A stretch of 64,000 bases of DNA from Saururus chinensis (taxonomy: Eukaryota; Streptophyta; Magnoliopsida; Piperales; Saururaceae). The notes below the pieces were generated by a model that did no database searches, was not told the DNA's origin, and was given only the letters and a program-made list of their open reading frames with translations. Both the position numbers and the translations under genes were made by a program. The DNA lies in assembly GCA_035235625.1 (NCBI GenBank), contig CP141140.1, positions 67,224,782 to 67,288,781 of the forward strand, read 5' to 3'. Shown here piece after piece: positions 48,832-60,330 of this stretch. Position 1 is the first letter of the stretch. Every line of letters starts with the position of its first letter.

Positions 48832-51028
48832 TGTAACACCCCGACCCGCACCACCTGACCTGGACCGGGGTTAGATCGGAAAACACAATCGGAGTGTCAA
48901 AAATTAGTGGAAAAATTAAAACCGACTGACCAAGAGTTGCAGACTCTGAGTGCGAGAGTCATAGCGTTCATCTACGCACTACAGAGCTTTAACGTTCCAT
49001 TGTGCGTAGATCAGAACAAACCTAATTTTATAACTAATTTGGATCGGGCCAACATCATTTTATCGTTGGTTGCCTACGTACATATTGGATACCATCTCTG
49101 ACGTTATTCCAATACGATCGGATCCGAACGTAGTTCTGCCTAACGGCTAGTACATTCACCAGACATCAGAAAATCATATACGATAAAATACATATACTTT
49201 ATATCCGAATAATTCATTCGGAATCCGACGAAAATCTTATAACTCATCGGAGTCAAACGAAAGCCAATAAATCAGTAAAATACACTTCTCACATAGGTGA
49301 GAAGAACACTAATAAAACACACATCCCACTCTATCATAGAGCGGAGCAAAACACACTACATAGCATTTTGGATCATATCAAATCCTATCAAATCATATCG
49401 GATTTTATCCGACCATACTGGTCATATCAGATCAGAGTATGTCAAGTCATAGCAGAGCATTTCAGATCACAACCAAATAAATCAAAGTAGATTAAATAGA
49501 AACATATCAGCATGGATCACATCATAGCAAATAATATATCTTAATTAGTATATTACTAATTAAGATATGCATTCATATAAATCATATTAAACTAAAAGGT
49601 CAGAAAAGTGTACTTCCCTCCAATTCCGGAAATGACGATGTTCGGAATTGCTCATTTCCTTAGAGCATCTGCCCTTTCTGATTTGGAGATGGTGGCCAGG
49701 ATCTCCTCTGACTTCGAAACACTTTACCCTTCCTTCGCCCGCAGATGGCGGACAGAACCTCCCCATGCCTCGAGACATTTCCCTTAGATAGGGTTGCTAA
49801 CTTGAGGAATGGACGCTTCCATTGCGTAGATCACCCTCAAATTAGCTAGGAACGCCTCAAGAATGACTCGAATCGGACTTAAAATGAGTGAGAAACGAAG
49901 AACAGAAGTTTCTGAATATGGGAGAGAATACAGAAACGTGGGAGAGTTTCTCCTTTTCTTCTCTGGATGTTGTGGATGCTATTTATAGAAAAACTGGATG
50001 AATGTGAGGATGACACGTGTCAATCCTATCTACTTCCATCATCAATCCTATCTGCTTCGTCAGCAATCCTATCCACTTACATTATCAATCCTATCCGCTT
50101 TGTCAGCTATCCTATCCACTTACGTCATCATTCTTATCCGCTTTGTCAGCAATCCTATCCACTTTACGTCATCGATCCTATCCAGAATGATATTATTTTA
50201 TTCAAATAATATCTTAATCTCAAAATACGATAACTTCCAACCTTGACGTTGGAATCGTACGTTCTTGTTGCCGATGGACTCGTGTTGACGAGCCCTTCAA
50301 AATAAGAACACCCATGGGTATGTTATCCCGCACTTTTGTGTAGGTCCCGCCCATATAGCACGCTTCCCAGGGCTGTAGCTTTCGCTCCCGACCTCCATTT
50401 TGTGCGTTCTTTGATTCGTTACACTCGTCACTACGAGCTCTACCCGGATACGGGGATTTCACCTAAAAACCCCCTAACACTGGTCATAAATTACCAAATT
50501 ACCCTTAACCCCCTGGGTTAAGCATAATCGCCACGCGACGCGCGCGAGACACGCAGGGGACACGCGGACGGCCGTGTTTGCGCACCGTTTCCACGGCACA
50601 GCGGCTTGGCTCCATCTCTGGCTCGGCTCTGGCTCGGCTCGGCTCGGCTCGGCTCGGCTTGTTGACATAAGCTATTTCGTCTTTTCTTGAATATTTTCAA
50701 AACGCGATAACTTTTTATCCCGAAGTCAGAATTGCACGATCTTGGTACCAATGGACTCGTATCGACAAGCCCTTCAAAACTAGACCCCACATGGGTAGCT
50801 TATCTTGAACTTTTAAAGTGGGTCCCGCCCATGTAGCTCGCTTCCCGAGGTCATAACTTTCGTTCCCGACCTCTGTTTTGAGTCTTCTTGGATGCGTTGT
50901 GCTCGTTACTTCAAGTTCTAACCAAATACAGAAGTTTCAACTCTTAAAACCCTTAAAGAATTAATATATATTACATAATTACCCCTAACCCTTTGAGGTT
51001 AAGCGTAATCGGAACACAGGGTACCACA
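48832..51028 (+). mobile_element. 2.2-kb solo LTR inside hAT element 2
   Basis: Starts TGTAACACCCCGACCC and ends CAGGGTACCACA, with a perfect 5-bp duplication GCAGC on both sides (48827-48831, 51029-51033). No polyprotein is present. It contains a 22-bp-unit minisatellite (TCAATCCTATCCGCTTTGTC type, 50030-50180), a (GGCTC)n run at about 50622-50660, and an internal duplication. Confidence 0.85.
50215..51015 (+). repeat. Diverged internal duplication in the 2.2-kb solo LTR
   Basis: The segment 50220-50535 recurs at about 50700-51012, offset of about 480 bp. Shared words are CCAATGGACTCGTATCGAC against CCGATGGACTCGTGTTGAC, GGTCCCGCCCATRTAGC, and TTAAGCRTAATCG at both ends. The copies are well diverged, so the duplication is older than this insertion and probably family-wide. 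Confidence 0.75.
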
Positions 51029-54000
51029 GCAGCCGTCCGTGTCCGCCAACTATATATTTTATTATTTTTATTTTTACTTTATACTAACTTACTAACCTAT
51101 GTCACATAGTTAATCTTCACAATAAGATTGTAAAAAATACATATTATACTCTCACATGTCTTTTATAACATCATTATTTATTTATTTATTAGATTAGACT
51201 ATCTTACTATTATTATAACTTATTTTTTAATTAATTTTTTACTAACCACCCTTAATTTAAGAACAAAAGACTTTCACCTTCATTCCGTCCGTTTTTGTCC
51301 GTGTCCGTCATGGACAAATACGGACGGACAAGCACTTGGTCCGTGTAAAAACGGACGGCTGCGGACATGCCTTGTCCGCGTCCGTCCATTTACACCCCTA
51401 GTTGTGGATGAGGTTTTACATTCAATGGACGGGGTCTGTGTCCCTTGTGGACGGTTCCTCCTCGGGTGAGAAGGGAGGAATGATATAATGAGTTAAAATG
51501 ATGTGTATTTTGAACTTGAGAATCCAAGTTGGTTTGTATGTGTGCACTGGCTTACAAAGGGGTATTTTTCCCCGTTAGGGAACTTACCCAAACTGCTCTA
51601 ATTTTTCTTTTTAGGAATTCAGACCTTCCCCGTTAAGGATTATTCTAGGTGAGTAGGTCTGCTTATGCTTCAAAAAATTAAGCAAGGTTGTTTTATCAAT
51701 TGTGAGACATTGACCAAATGGGTTATGCATGTGTATGGAATATAATGCTCATTAACTCAGGTTGTGTTGGTATAATGATGCTTATTTTATACATGGTATG
51801 TATAGAATGATTATATTTAAATATGCAGGATGGAATGTGGCTTTATGCACTTCATTATGCAGGGTGAATGCGAATATTGATATTTACTTCATGCAGGAAT
51901 GAACCATGAGACTTAAACAATTGCACATGGTGTGCATAGGTGTTATGGACTATGATTGAAGCTCTAATGTACAGGTAGCATGAATATGTTTATGGAATGT
52001 GATTTATCTCATGATCTACATGTGACATGAATGTGTATATAGAACATAACTTATCTCATGATGCATAGGTGTAGAGAATGAATATGTGATGCATGATTAA
52101 TTTGAGAATGCATGTAGTGTTTTCATGAGTTTATATTCCGTATCAAACCCTTATTGAGCTAAGCTCACCCCGCTTTTGTTTGTGGCTTTTGTTTTGGGGC
52201 TATATGTTGTGTCATACAGGTGCTCTGGATGGTTTTTATGTTGAGCATAAGGATGGATATGCGCCATGAGAGGGGATAGTTATTTTGGTTGTGTTGACTT
52301 GCCTTATGATATGTTAGACTTATATTTGACTTTAACTCATACTATGGTTAGCCGGTGTTGGCTTGTGTAGCCCTTGAGGCTTGATATTATGTTGTTATTT
52401 AGATGATGTGGGTATTGTGTGGACTAAGATTGTTAATTAGTCTCTTTTATCTTTCCTTTATTTGCTTTTGTACAAATGGCTTATGTTGAGTACTCCATTG
52501 TTCTGAACCAAGGATGGTTAAGTCTTCCGCAATTCTTTTCACTTCACTTCATCGTGTTGTGTCTTGCCTTCCTTAGACCGGGTTTAGGTCAGGGGTGGTG
52601 TGCTAGGGCATTTCATACTTCCCAAAATATCATTGTGTGGTCTTAGCCTATGAATATGAACTTCAAGATACATAGAAATGGAGAGTTTCATACTTCGGGT
52701 AAGTTGGGTGATCGACGTAGGCACATTACCGCTCTTAGTCTTACACATGGCAAAACCCTCATTTTTTACTGTTCAAGCTTCTTATTTTTAATTAAAATAC
52801 TGAAACACATTTGATTGACCTACAATTTTGAACACATTAAATTCCAAATGTCTAGTGTCCAAAATTAACTCTACTGATGAATAATTATTAAAAATATTTT
52901 TTCTAGAATTTTGAAAATAACTACATCATGCAAAATTTCCTTGACAATCAAGACTCTTAAGTTCATAACTAGGTCAAAACGAATTGACTCAGGGTTTTTC
53001 CATTAGAATCATGACTCATAGGATAAGGGCCCTAGAAATTTTGACGGTGGTATGACACTTTTTAGTACTTGAAAACAGTGTTAAACTCCCAACTATATAG
53101 ACTAGAATATTTGGACCTTTTATGATTCATGAAAATTTAATAATTAATCTAAATACAGAAAAACTATCAAAAAAATCAAAAACAAAACTAGAGTCATTCA
53201 TGAGTCTTTGTAAACTTTCCTAAGGTTATTCTTTGGGGTGATATTACCGAAACATGAACTGAAATTAGGGTATTAATGATTGGCAAAAAATGGGTTCAAT
53301 AAGAAATAAATGGTTGACCTATAAAACTTCGTAAAAACACTTGAAGTTTTAACCAAATAGACTTTAAGGTTCCCATAAAAATTTTAGATTGAAGTGAGCA
53401 CCACATGGTCCGGAAACAATCCACCCTTTCTAGGTGCACAGTGAAAATTGAGAGCAAAGCATCACATTCAAAACAGTTTAATTCTAAACCGAATGACATC
53501 CTCCATTAACAAGCTCTTGAAAATCATGATCATGACATGAAACATACACTTGAATCCATCATAGAGATCATACATAAGTTCAAACACTAGAATATGATCC
53601 AAAACATATGATATTCATCAAAATTCTAAAGCATACATAAATCATGTACAAGACATGCTTCGATTCCTATACTTATCATTAAACAGGAGGAGTGTAGGTA
53701 GTCCCTACCTTTTCAATGAAGAAAACTCCTTCCAATGCATTTCAATCCTTGCTTGGCCTCAGTAGATGATCCTCCTTCTTCTCCAAGCTTCAAGGAGGGT
53801 CTTGATGACTTCCAATCACCAAGAGATCCAAGGAAGAGAGAGGGAGAGAGAGGTGGTTAGGGAAAACAAGAGGGGAAGAGAGGGCCCAACCAAGGGGGAG
53901 AGAGGGGAGGGGTGGGGAGAGAGAGGGAGGGAGGGGAAGAGAGAGAAGGAGAGATGGGAAGAGAGGAATTTTTATACAGTAGGTTCCCACTTAGGCTAAC

Positions 54001-54620
54001 ATTCTTCCAATATGACCTTCCTAATCTCATCTCTATCAAGATTTTCTAATTTGAATCTATCTTTCCCAATTTGGAAGAATCTAGTCTATTGAGCAGCTTG
54101 GCGCTAAAGTAAGGAGTTTGGGCAACCAATAGGGCACACGCCCAGTTTCATTTACGCATTCATCCATCTAATTTGTTTCTTTCTAATTTAAGCCAAGGTT
54201 ACATTGAAGTTTCCTTAAATAGAACACCTCTAGCCCCTATCCTTCCGGTTAGGGCTTCAAGGGCAGGTCTAGGCAAATCTCATCTTCCCACGGGTACACT
54301 CTCGTACACAAGTCACTCAAGTCAAGTCATGTTAATAGGTCTGCTAACTTACCAAAAAATAGACCCTTAGGTAGAAATGATGTATTTCACCTTTCCTAAA
54401 CCTCCAATTACGGTTTTAGAATTTTGAGTATCCGAGTTGACTAGGTTGATCGTGTAAACCTGCACTCTCGGCTAAAATTAGGAAAATTCCTACCCCCTAC
54501 CCATAATAGTCAAGGGTTCAAATTTAGGCTTTTGTCATTGTCCGGTTTAATTTAATGTCTAATTTCTCTCCCAAAATTAGTTAACAACAAAAAATTCTTT
54601 TGAATTTTTGGGATGTTACG

Positions 54621-54790
54621 TGGGAAGTATAGGGAAGTCGGTCACAATAAAAAAGATGTTTAAATCCGACAAAAACTACGAAAGCCACCAGCCAACAAGG
54701 ACATACAATATCTTGTAGTGCAAGTGCGTCCCCCATGGGCTAACATAGGAGTGATGTACAATTGCCGACATCGTTTTGCACATGAGCATG
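54621..54790 (+). pseudogene. MULE transposase tail remnant (zinc-knuckle-like), right part
   Basis: Reads GKYREVGHNKKD, matching the CGKCGEVGHNKKxC knuckle that ends many MULE transposases, with decayed cysteines. The preceding Arg-Lys-Cys codons sit at 45807-45815, just before the LTR block. Downstream text such as ANIGVMYNC is unassigned. Confidence 0.5.
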
Positions 54791-55224
54791 ACTTAGTATA
54801 TAATTATTTATTTATCAGCCTTTAGTCACATGTATTCAGTTATTTAAAGTGATTAAAGTTGTATTTTACATAGAACTAAACATTGTTATTGTATTGTTAT
54901 ATTGGCACACCTTTACTAATAGATCTATTAATTTTTATTTATGTATTATTAGTATGAAAGTGTAAATAACTCATCAATCAATATATACAAGCCGGGTGAA
55001 TGATAATTGTTACAACGACATAATTTATCATTATTGCTAACCTGCTTCAATAATATTGCTGAATCAGCAATATAATATATATGTATATATTTGCTAGTTT
55101 TTCTAATTATAAGTATCTTCTTATGCCGAGTAGAGGTCTTGCCGATCATGTAACAAAATATAATTGTAATTGTCTCATTAATTCTTTTTCTTTAATTATA
55201 ATTATCCAAGAAGTCCGACAAGGC
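54791..55224. other. AT-rich intergenic DNA
   Basis: No gene or clear repeat recognised. Confidence 0.35.
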
Positions 55225-55431
55225 TTAGTAGCACTCCTTCGACGCTGTCAGATTGTTTCCGGTCTCCACAAACGTCAAGCACACAAATACGTTACAACGA
55301 AATCCGGGGAAGGTGCTGTTGCTGGGCGCTTGAGCACTAAGCACGGCCAGCATTGCCAAAACTGACACCAACAAGCAGCCCATGTTGGCTCTTGAACATC
55401 TCATCAATCTTACTGTTTGGGACTGCTTCAA
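55225..55431 (-). CDS. Possible small secreted peptide
   Basis: A 68-codon frame on the minus strand. From an internal Met it reads MGCLLVSVLAMLAVLSAQA, a good signal-peptide-like hydrophobic stretch with a small-residue cleavage site. A short Cys-containing tail follows (FRCNVFVCLTF and KECY). I do not recognise the family. The tail has too few cysteines for a complete defensin or lipid-transfer protein, so a further exon, a fragment or chance are all possible. Confidence 0.25.
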   Translation of the reverse strand: MKQSQTVRLMRCSRANMGCLLVSVLAMLAVLSAQAPSNSTFPGFRCNVFVCLTFVETGNNLTASKECY

Positions 55432-57030
55432 TCTACAATAACTTTATGTGTTAAATAAAGTTCATTGCCATTCATGCCGAGAGATTATTTATGAGTTACC
55501 ATGATTACACTGTATAGGGATAGTGGGCTAGCTAAAGCACGGGAGGTAAACTATTTTATTCTTGTTCATTTAAAAAAAATAAATAGAGCTATTATCAATG
55601 TGGGAAGGAGGCAGTATATGCCACTAAGAAAGAAAAATGTTTGAGTCACCTTAACTTACCTACCTGAAAACTCAACTTCGTCATTTCAAGGTTATTGATA
55701 AAATAGTTTTCACATTGGTAAATTAACGTCAGAATAGCATTAATACTCTACACGAAAAGACCTATGCAAAATATTGTATGCCACAAGGAAACCACAAGTA
55801 GGAAACTCATTGTCTTTATCATGAATCGCCTATTGAAGGCCACTTATTAAATGGGCTCAAATTTATATAAGCCAGAGATAAAGACATTTTTTTACTTGTT
55901 TCAAGTTGATTTAGAGTACCCGAATCGTAATTTCGAAAGCACTGCTTTGTATTCTAATGAACAATTCATTAACATACTAATTATTTTACTGATGAATCAA
56001 TTGACGAGCACGATTTTAACATAAACAAGACATTATTTTATTTTTAATATTTGGGTTAGTGGGATAATGCTCCGTGGTCAATAATAAATCATACATATTA
56101 TTATTATTATTTGCCTTCACCATAAGCTTTAAGGAAAAATAATTCTTATTTTGTCAAGTGGGACCTCTTTTTCTTATCCAATCAAATGTATTCAACACTC
56201 ACATGAAATTGCAGTCTTCGTCTCCTATATATACCAAAAACAATAGAATAGTTAATAAGCGCCAGCCGCCAAGTCGTTTCGGGCTCAGCAGCCGGGACTA
56301 AAAAATAAATTATGTTACTGAAAAATATTAGGTACCAAATAGGGTACTATCACCAATTAAAATTTAAATTTAAGATATTATCGTATTAAAGTATTAAACA
56401 ACTAAAAGTGACCAAGAAAAGTAGTCAATGAAAAAGAAAGTAAGGGCTTGTTCAGTTGCTTGCGCTTTAAAGTAAAGAAAGAAAATGAAAGCTGGACTTC
56501 ACGCCCCGACAGAAACAAGAGGTAAACCATGAACTCATGGCCAATTGGACAAATTTTCATGAATAAATTGCAATCACCTGCTGCAGCAAAATCACCTCCA
56601 GGGTAGTAGAGCATCAAGTCAAACAAGGCCTAAACTTCAGGTGGCAGGCTTTTCAGTGTGGCCAGTAAGTGTGTTTTATTTGCTGCAGCTTGGTTTTTGT
56701 CATTGTCAAATACTCTCTACATATTGATGCTGCTGATGATGTTGTTTTAGAGATAGAAATGTTCGGGTACACATATCAAGCGATGTTTCTTTCCTGTGTT
56801 AAAGATTAGATATTTTCTGCTATCAAAGAGAGCATGCGTGCGCCCTCTAATTGCCATCGATTATATCTGGCCGTTGCCCGATAGAGTGGTTAAGACTTGG
56901 TTGTCTTCTCCAAATTTCTCACCATGTTCTGTTGCAGGTTCGCTTTACCCACTCCAGTAAGCTGCTGATTCACCCAAGGCCTGGGTTGTCCGCCTCCTCT
57001 GTTCTTTTGCTAGAAGCCCAGATTGCAGAA
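55432..57030. other. Region upstream of the SDR gene
   Basis: A half Stowaway end (AATAGAGCTATTATCAATGT then GGGAAGGAGGCAG, followed by TA) lies at about 55583-55614. A piece like the foldback MITE arm lies near 55700-55745. Between 56850 and 57030 the frame upstream of the SDR start is open but has no ATG. The text TCTGTTGCAG/GTTCGC near 56938 could be a 5' UTR acceptor. No other gene was seen. Confidence 0.4.
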
Positions 57031-59643
57031 ATGGGAGCCAATAAACCAACTTCAAATGGGTAAATCTTCCTTCATGCTTCTGTAATGTAACCAAACTCAT
57101 ATGACCCAGATGCCAAAGTGTCTAAAAAAGTTCTTTTTTTTTAATCCTTCATAAATAAACAAGTAATGGTGGTTGAAATTGGTGATTTTCCTGTTTTCAG
57201 ACGTGTTGCGGTGGTTACCGGGGCCAACAAAGGGATCGGGCTTGAAACTGTTCGGCAACTGGCTAGAGAAGGTCTGACAGTCGTTTTGACGGCTAGAGAC
57301 GAGAAAAGGGGAAAGGAGGCCGCAGCTTCTCTGCATGAATCGGGCTTGACGAATGTGGTTTTCCATCAGCTTGATGTGAGAGATCCTGCTAGCGTCGCCT
57401 CACTGGCCCAGTTCACACGAGATGAATTCGGCAAGCTTGACATCTTGGTATAACTCATGGCTCCTGATGAGTATGCCTTCCTTTTTTTTGTTGTTACTCA
57501 ATAATTGGCATGTGAAAAGATTCATGTTGCACTTGGAGGATTATGTGTTGGAAACCTTGCATTCACCATCTCAACACCCACTATATAATATCCTAACAGT
57601 ATCCAGGGCTACAATTAAAAGGTTAATAGCGAATTCTTTCACACTCACGTTAGACTGCTACAAGATGAGTCTCTCTCTGAATTTTCTGCTGTAGTGATTT
57701 GATATTCAGCTTGTTTTAAGCTAATCAATGTTGTAGCATTTAATTCCCGGATTGCATGTATTCTCAGGCAATAAATTATCATGCTTAGCAATGACCAATC
57801 TTCTTATCACCATGGTGCAGAATATATATAAATCAATTTGTTTTTATTTTGACATATAAATCTTGAATCATTGCTGTGGCATTGGTGATTGGACATTAAA
57901 ACTTGTCAATGTTCGTGAGTGTCAATTAACTTTTTGCAACATTAATATTTAGTAAACATCTTCATTTCACTTACTGCCATATAAGTTTTTCTTTTACATA
58001 TAAGATATAAAGGAGAGAAAATAATCTACTCCAAATGGATGGCAATCAAACTCTATATCAAACCCAAATAACTTGTGTTAAATATTGGTTATTAACTTGT
58101 GCTAAATATTACTCAATTTGGTGCTATTGAGTCAGTGTGGTATTGTAGTTGTAATCTGTGAAAGCTTCTGAACCAGATATCTGGATCTAAGCAATTGCTG
58201 AAAGATATACATAACAGTTTAATGAATGTATTTAATAGCAGTTATCTGCAGGTAAATAATGCAGGTCATTCTGGAGTGATTATGGATGTTGAAGGTCTCA
58301 AGGCTTTGAACATTGAACCAGCATCATGGGTAAGATTTACAAACAAATTTCTCAGCTCAAGTCCAAGATTCTGCTGTCTTAAACCAATTTCATGTGATGC
58401 AGCTTTCTGGTAAAGCCACTAACGTCGTGCAAGGAGTAATGGAAACAACTCATGAAAGTGCAGAAATATGCTTGGATACAAATTATTATGGTTGCAAAAG
58501 AGTGGCAGAAGCTCTCCTCCCTCTACTACAACGTTCCACCCTGGGAGCAAGAATCGTCAATGTCACTTCTCTAAGAGGAGAGTTAAAGGTACTGACAACA
58601 TAAGATTCTTGAATGTGTTCTGAACTTTCCATTTTATGAAAAGATTATACAGTCCTTAAATTAACCCGTCCGACTTCCTGTTATCTTGCATGCTTCAAGT
58701 ATTTTTCTTGACAGTTTTCTGCAGCATAGATGTTATTTTTCAGTTCTAATTTCATTTGAGTAGACAGTCCTTAGACCAACGGCCCAAGTTTTGTGTGAAA
58801 ACCTTTCATCAATCGTGTTAATAATCCAAAAGTGAGCCTTTTTTACCAGATATAGAGGGGCGTTACATTTTATGTTAGTGTTCCTATGCTTGACTTCATA
58901 TTTTAATTTTAAATTGTCACATGTACTATACTTTCTGTTTACCCTTATGAAAAGATTCTACACTTAAAATCAACCCATCTGACTTCCTGTTGTATCTTAT
59001 GCTTCAAGTCTTTTTATCAGATTTTATTGCAGCACATAAATGTATTTTTTGTTCAAATTTCACTTTAGCTGAACGCCCTTAGCGCAATGGCTCAAGTCAG
59101 GTGTAAAACCTATCCATCAGTTCGTGTTTATATATCCAGAAGTGGAGCTGTTTGTGACTTGACCGGTGTTCATATTGATGCATTCAGCATCATCACAAAG
59201 AATTGTCACTGCAGTATATTGTTTTACTTCAAATACTGATCTAGATTCTGTCGCATGCATACCAGAGGGTTCCTAATGAAAACACTCGAGCCATACTAGC
59301 AGACATTGAGAACCTGACAGAAGAAAGGATAGATGAGTTGGTGCAGAAATTCTTGAAGGATGTCAAAGACGGAACCCTTGAAGCCAATGGGTGGTCAATA
59401 ATGTTACCAGCCTACAGCATCTCGAAGGTGGTGCTTAATGCCTATACTAGAATAGTTGCCAACAGATACCCTAGTACGTGCATCAACTGTGTGCACCCTG
59501 GTTATGTTGATACGGATTTGAACTGGCATACTGGACCTATGCCTGTTGAAGAGGGAGCTAAAGGTCCTGTTATGCTAGCTCTGTTGCCCGAAGGTGGCCC
59601 AAGTGGATGCTATTTTGATCAGACGGAAAAAGCTGAATTCTGA
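57031..59643 (+). CDS. Classical short-chain dehydrogenase/reductase (neomenthol dehydrogenase / carbonyl reductase-like)
   Basis: Predicted cytosolic NADP(H)-dependent reductase of a carbonyl or alcohol. Its closest plant relatives by motif are the carbonyl reductase 1, (+)-neomenthol dehydrogenase and salutaridine reductase group. Five exons: 57031-57059, 57201-57447, 58252-58329, 58403-58588 and 59266-59643, giving 305 residues. The first junction splits a Gly codon; the rest are phase 0. The cofactor motif TGANKGIG is at 16-23 and NNAG at 94-97. The catalytic Ser is in VNVTS (174), and Tyr230 and Lys234 are in YSISK. The substrate-side motif HPGYVDTDLN and the C-terminal GPSGCYFDQT fit the group, as does the long insert before the Tyr. 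The ATG at 57031 is the first in the frame and has a good context (GAAATGGG). The substrate cannot be told from sequence. All motifs are intact, so it is probably functional. Confidence 0.9.
58638..59150. repeat. Direct duplication of about 205 bp within SDR intron 4
   Basis: Text at about 58638-58845 recurs with drift at about 58948-59150, offset of about 310 bp: GACTTCCTGTT, ATGCTTCAAGT, GCAGCAYAKATGT and GTGTRAAACC occur in the same order. Non-coding; it enlarges intron 4 (58589-59265). Confidence 0.75.
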
Positions 59644-60330
59644 AAGATGGTTATTGAGGAAAGAATGAACCTCGTGTCCCTGGTTCATGAATTCGAGTGG
59701 AAACATTAAAGAGCAAGGTGCTAGTAATATCAGAGTGGTTTGTATACTCTGCAACTTTAGTCTACAAATGATTATATTCAACTGATGCCCTGCAAGAGCT
59801 GTACTTCTTATTCCAATACTTTTTATGTTGTTAGACTTAAGACTAATTAGATATAGGTGAATTAACGAGCTACATGTACCGTTTTTTATGAGAATAGTAT
59901 CTTTTTTATTATCTAAACTGAAATACTCCTTCGGTCCTATACTAAGGGGTTGTTTGGATATTAAATTTTCATCGATTCCACCTCAATTTTGGTTCGAATT
60001 ATCGGAATTATGTTTGTGTCTAAAAGGTGGGCAGTTATAATTCAGCACAAAAGTTGATTTCAAGCCATTTCGAGCCAGAATTGGCAAGAATCAGGTGATT
60101 TTATCGATTTTGGAGCTTAGCCCCCGTTTTGGAATTATATATTTCGTTATTGTTTGAATGTTATTTTTTATATCAATTTGAGCCTCAAAAAGTGATAGTA
60201 ATATCAGGTTGGTTAAAAGTTTAAAATAACTTACTCTTATGGGATATTGTTTGATAGGGCTTAAATTTAGGACAACAATACTACTAAGAAATTGCATATA
60301 TGAGTTAAAGAGAGAAAAAGAGTTATATTA
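59644..60330. other. 3' flank of the SDR gene with MITE-like text
   Basis: Presumed 3' UTR to about 59800. A Stowaway-like start (CTCCTTCGGTCCTATACTAA) lies at about 59936, followed by hAT-MITE-like text (GGGGTTGTTTGGATATTAAA). The matching Stowaway end may be GATGGAGGGAGTG near 60572 or 60630. Confidence 0.4.

Larger units (their letters stand above)
48699..51400. mobile_element. hAT element 2 (non-autonomous), with a nested solo LTR
   Basis: Ends TAGGGGTGTAAACGG and CCATTTACACCCCTA are inverted repeats. An 8-bp duplication CTTGTGGA/GTTGTGGA (48691-48698, 51401-51408) has one mismatch. Subterminal zones are dense in GTCCG/CGGAC words. About 500 bp remains without the nested LTR, so it is a small internally deleted or MITE-like hAT with no transposase. 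Confidence 0.85.
46960..52610. mobile_element. Repeat R, copy 2, carrying a second hAT element
   Basis: Aligns with copy 1 (21050-27350) on both sides of its own hAT insertion: early part near 47010-47300, middle at 48550-48690, and 51410-52580 to the right end (GAGCTAAGCTCACCCC near 52150 with GAGCCAAGCTCACCCC near 26908). About 2.9 kb without the insertion, no coding sequence. Boundaries are approximate. Confidence 0.6.
45816..54620 (-). mobile_element. Solo-LTR-like block (gypsy type), minus strand, split by repeat R
   Basis: Read on the minus strand it starts CGTAACATCCCAAAAATTC (family start TGTAACATCCC) and ends CTAGGTCTTGACA. The two arms, 45816 to about 46960 and about 52610-54620, total about 3.1 kb and have no coding sequence. 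It sits inside the MULE remnant, so it is an insertion. No clean target duplication was resolved, so the exact ends are inferred. A GA-rich tract lies at 53830-53965. Confidence 0.5.

Noticed and set aside
53766-53999. Glu/Arg-rich frame
   Set aside because: GA-rich tract inside an LTR-like block; low complexity.
57422-57694. 90-codon frame after SDR exon 2
   Set aside because: Starts in another frame inside exon 2 and runs into intron 2; no family match.
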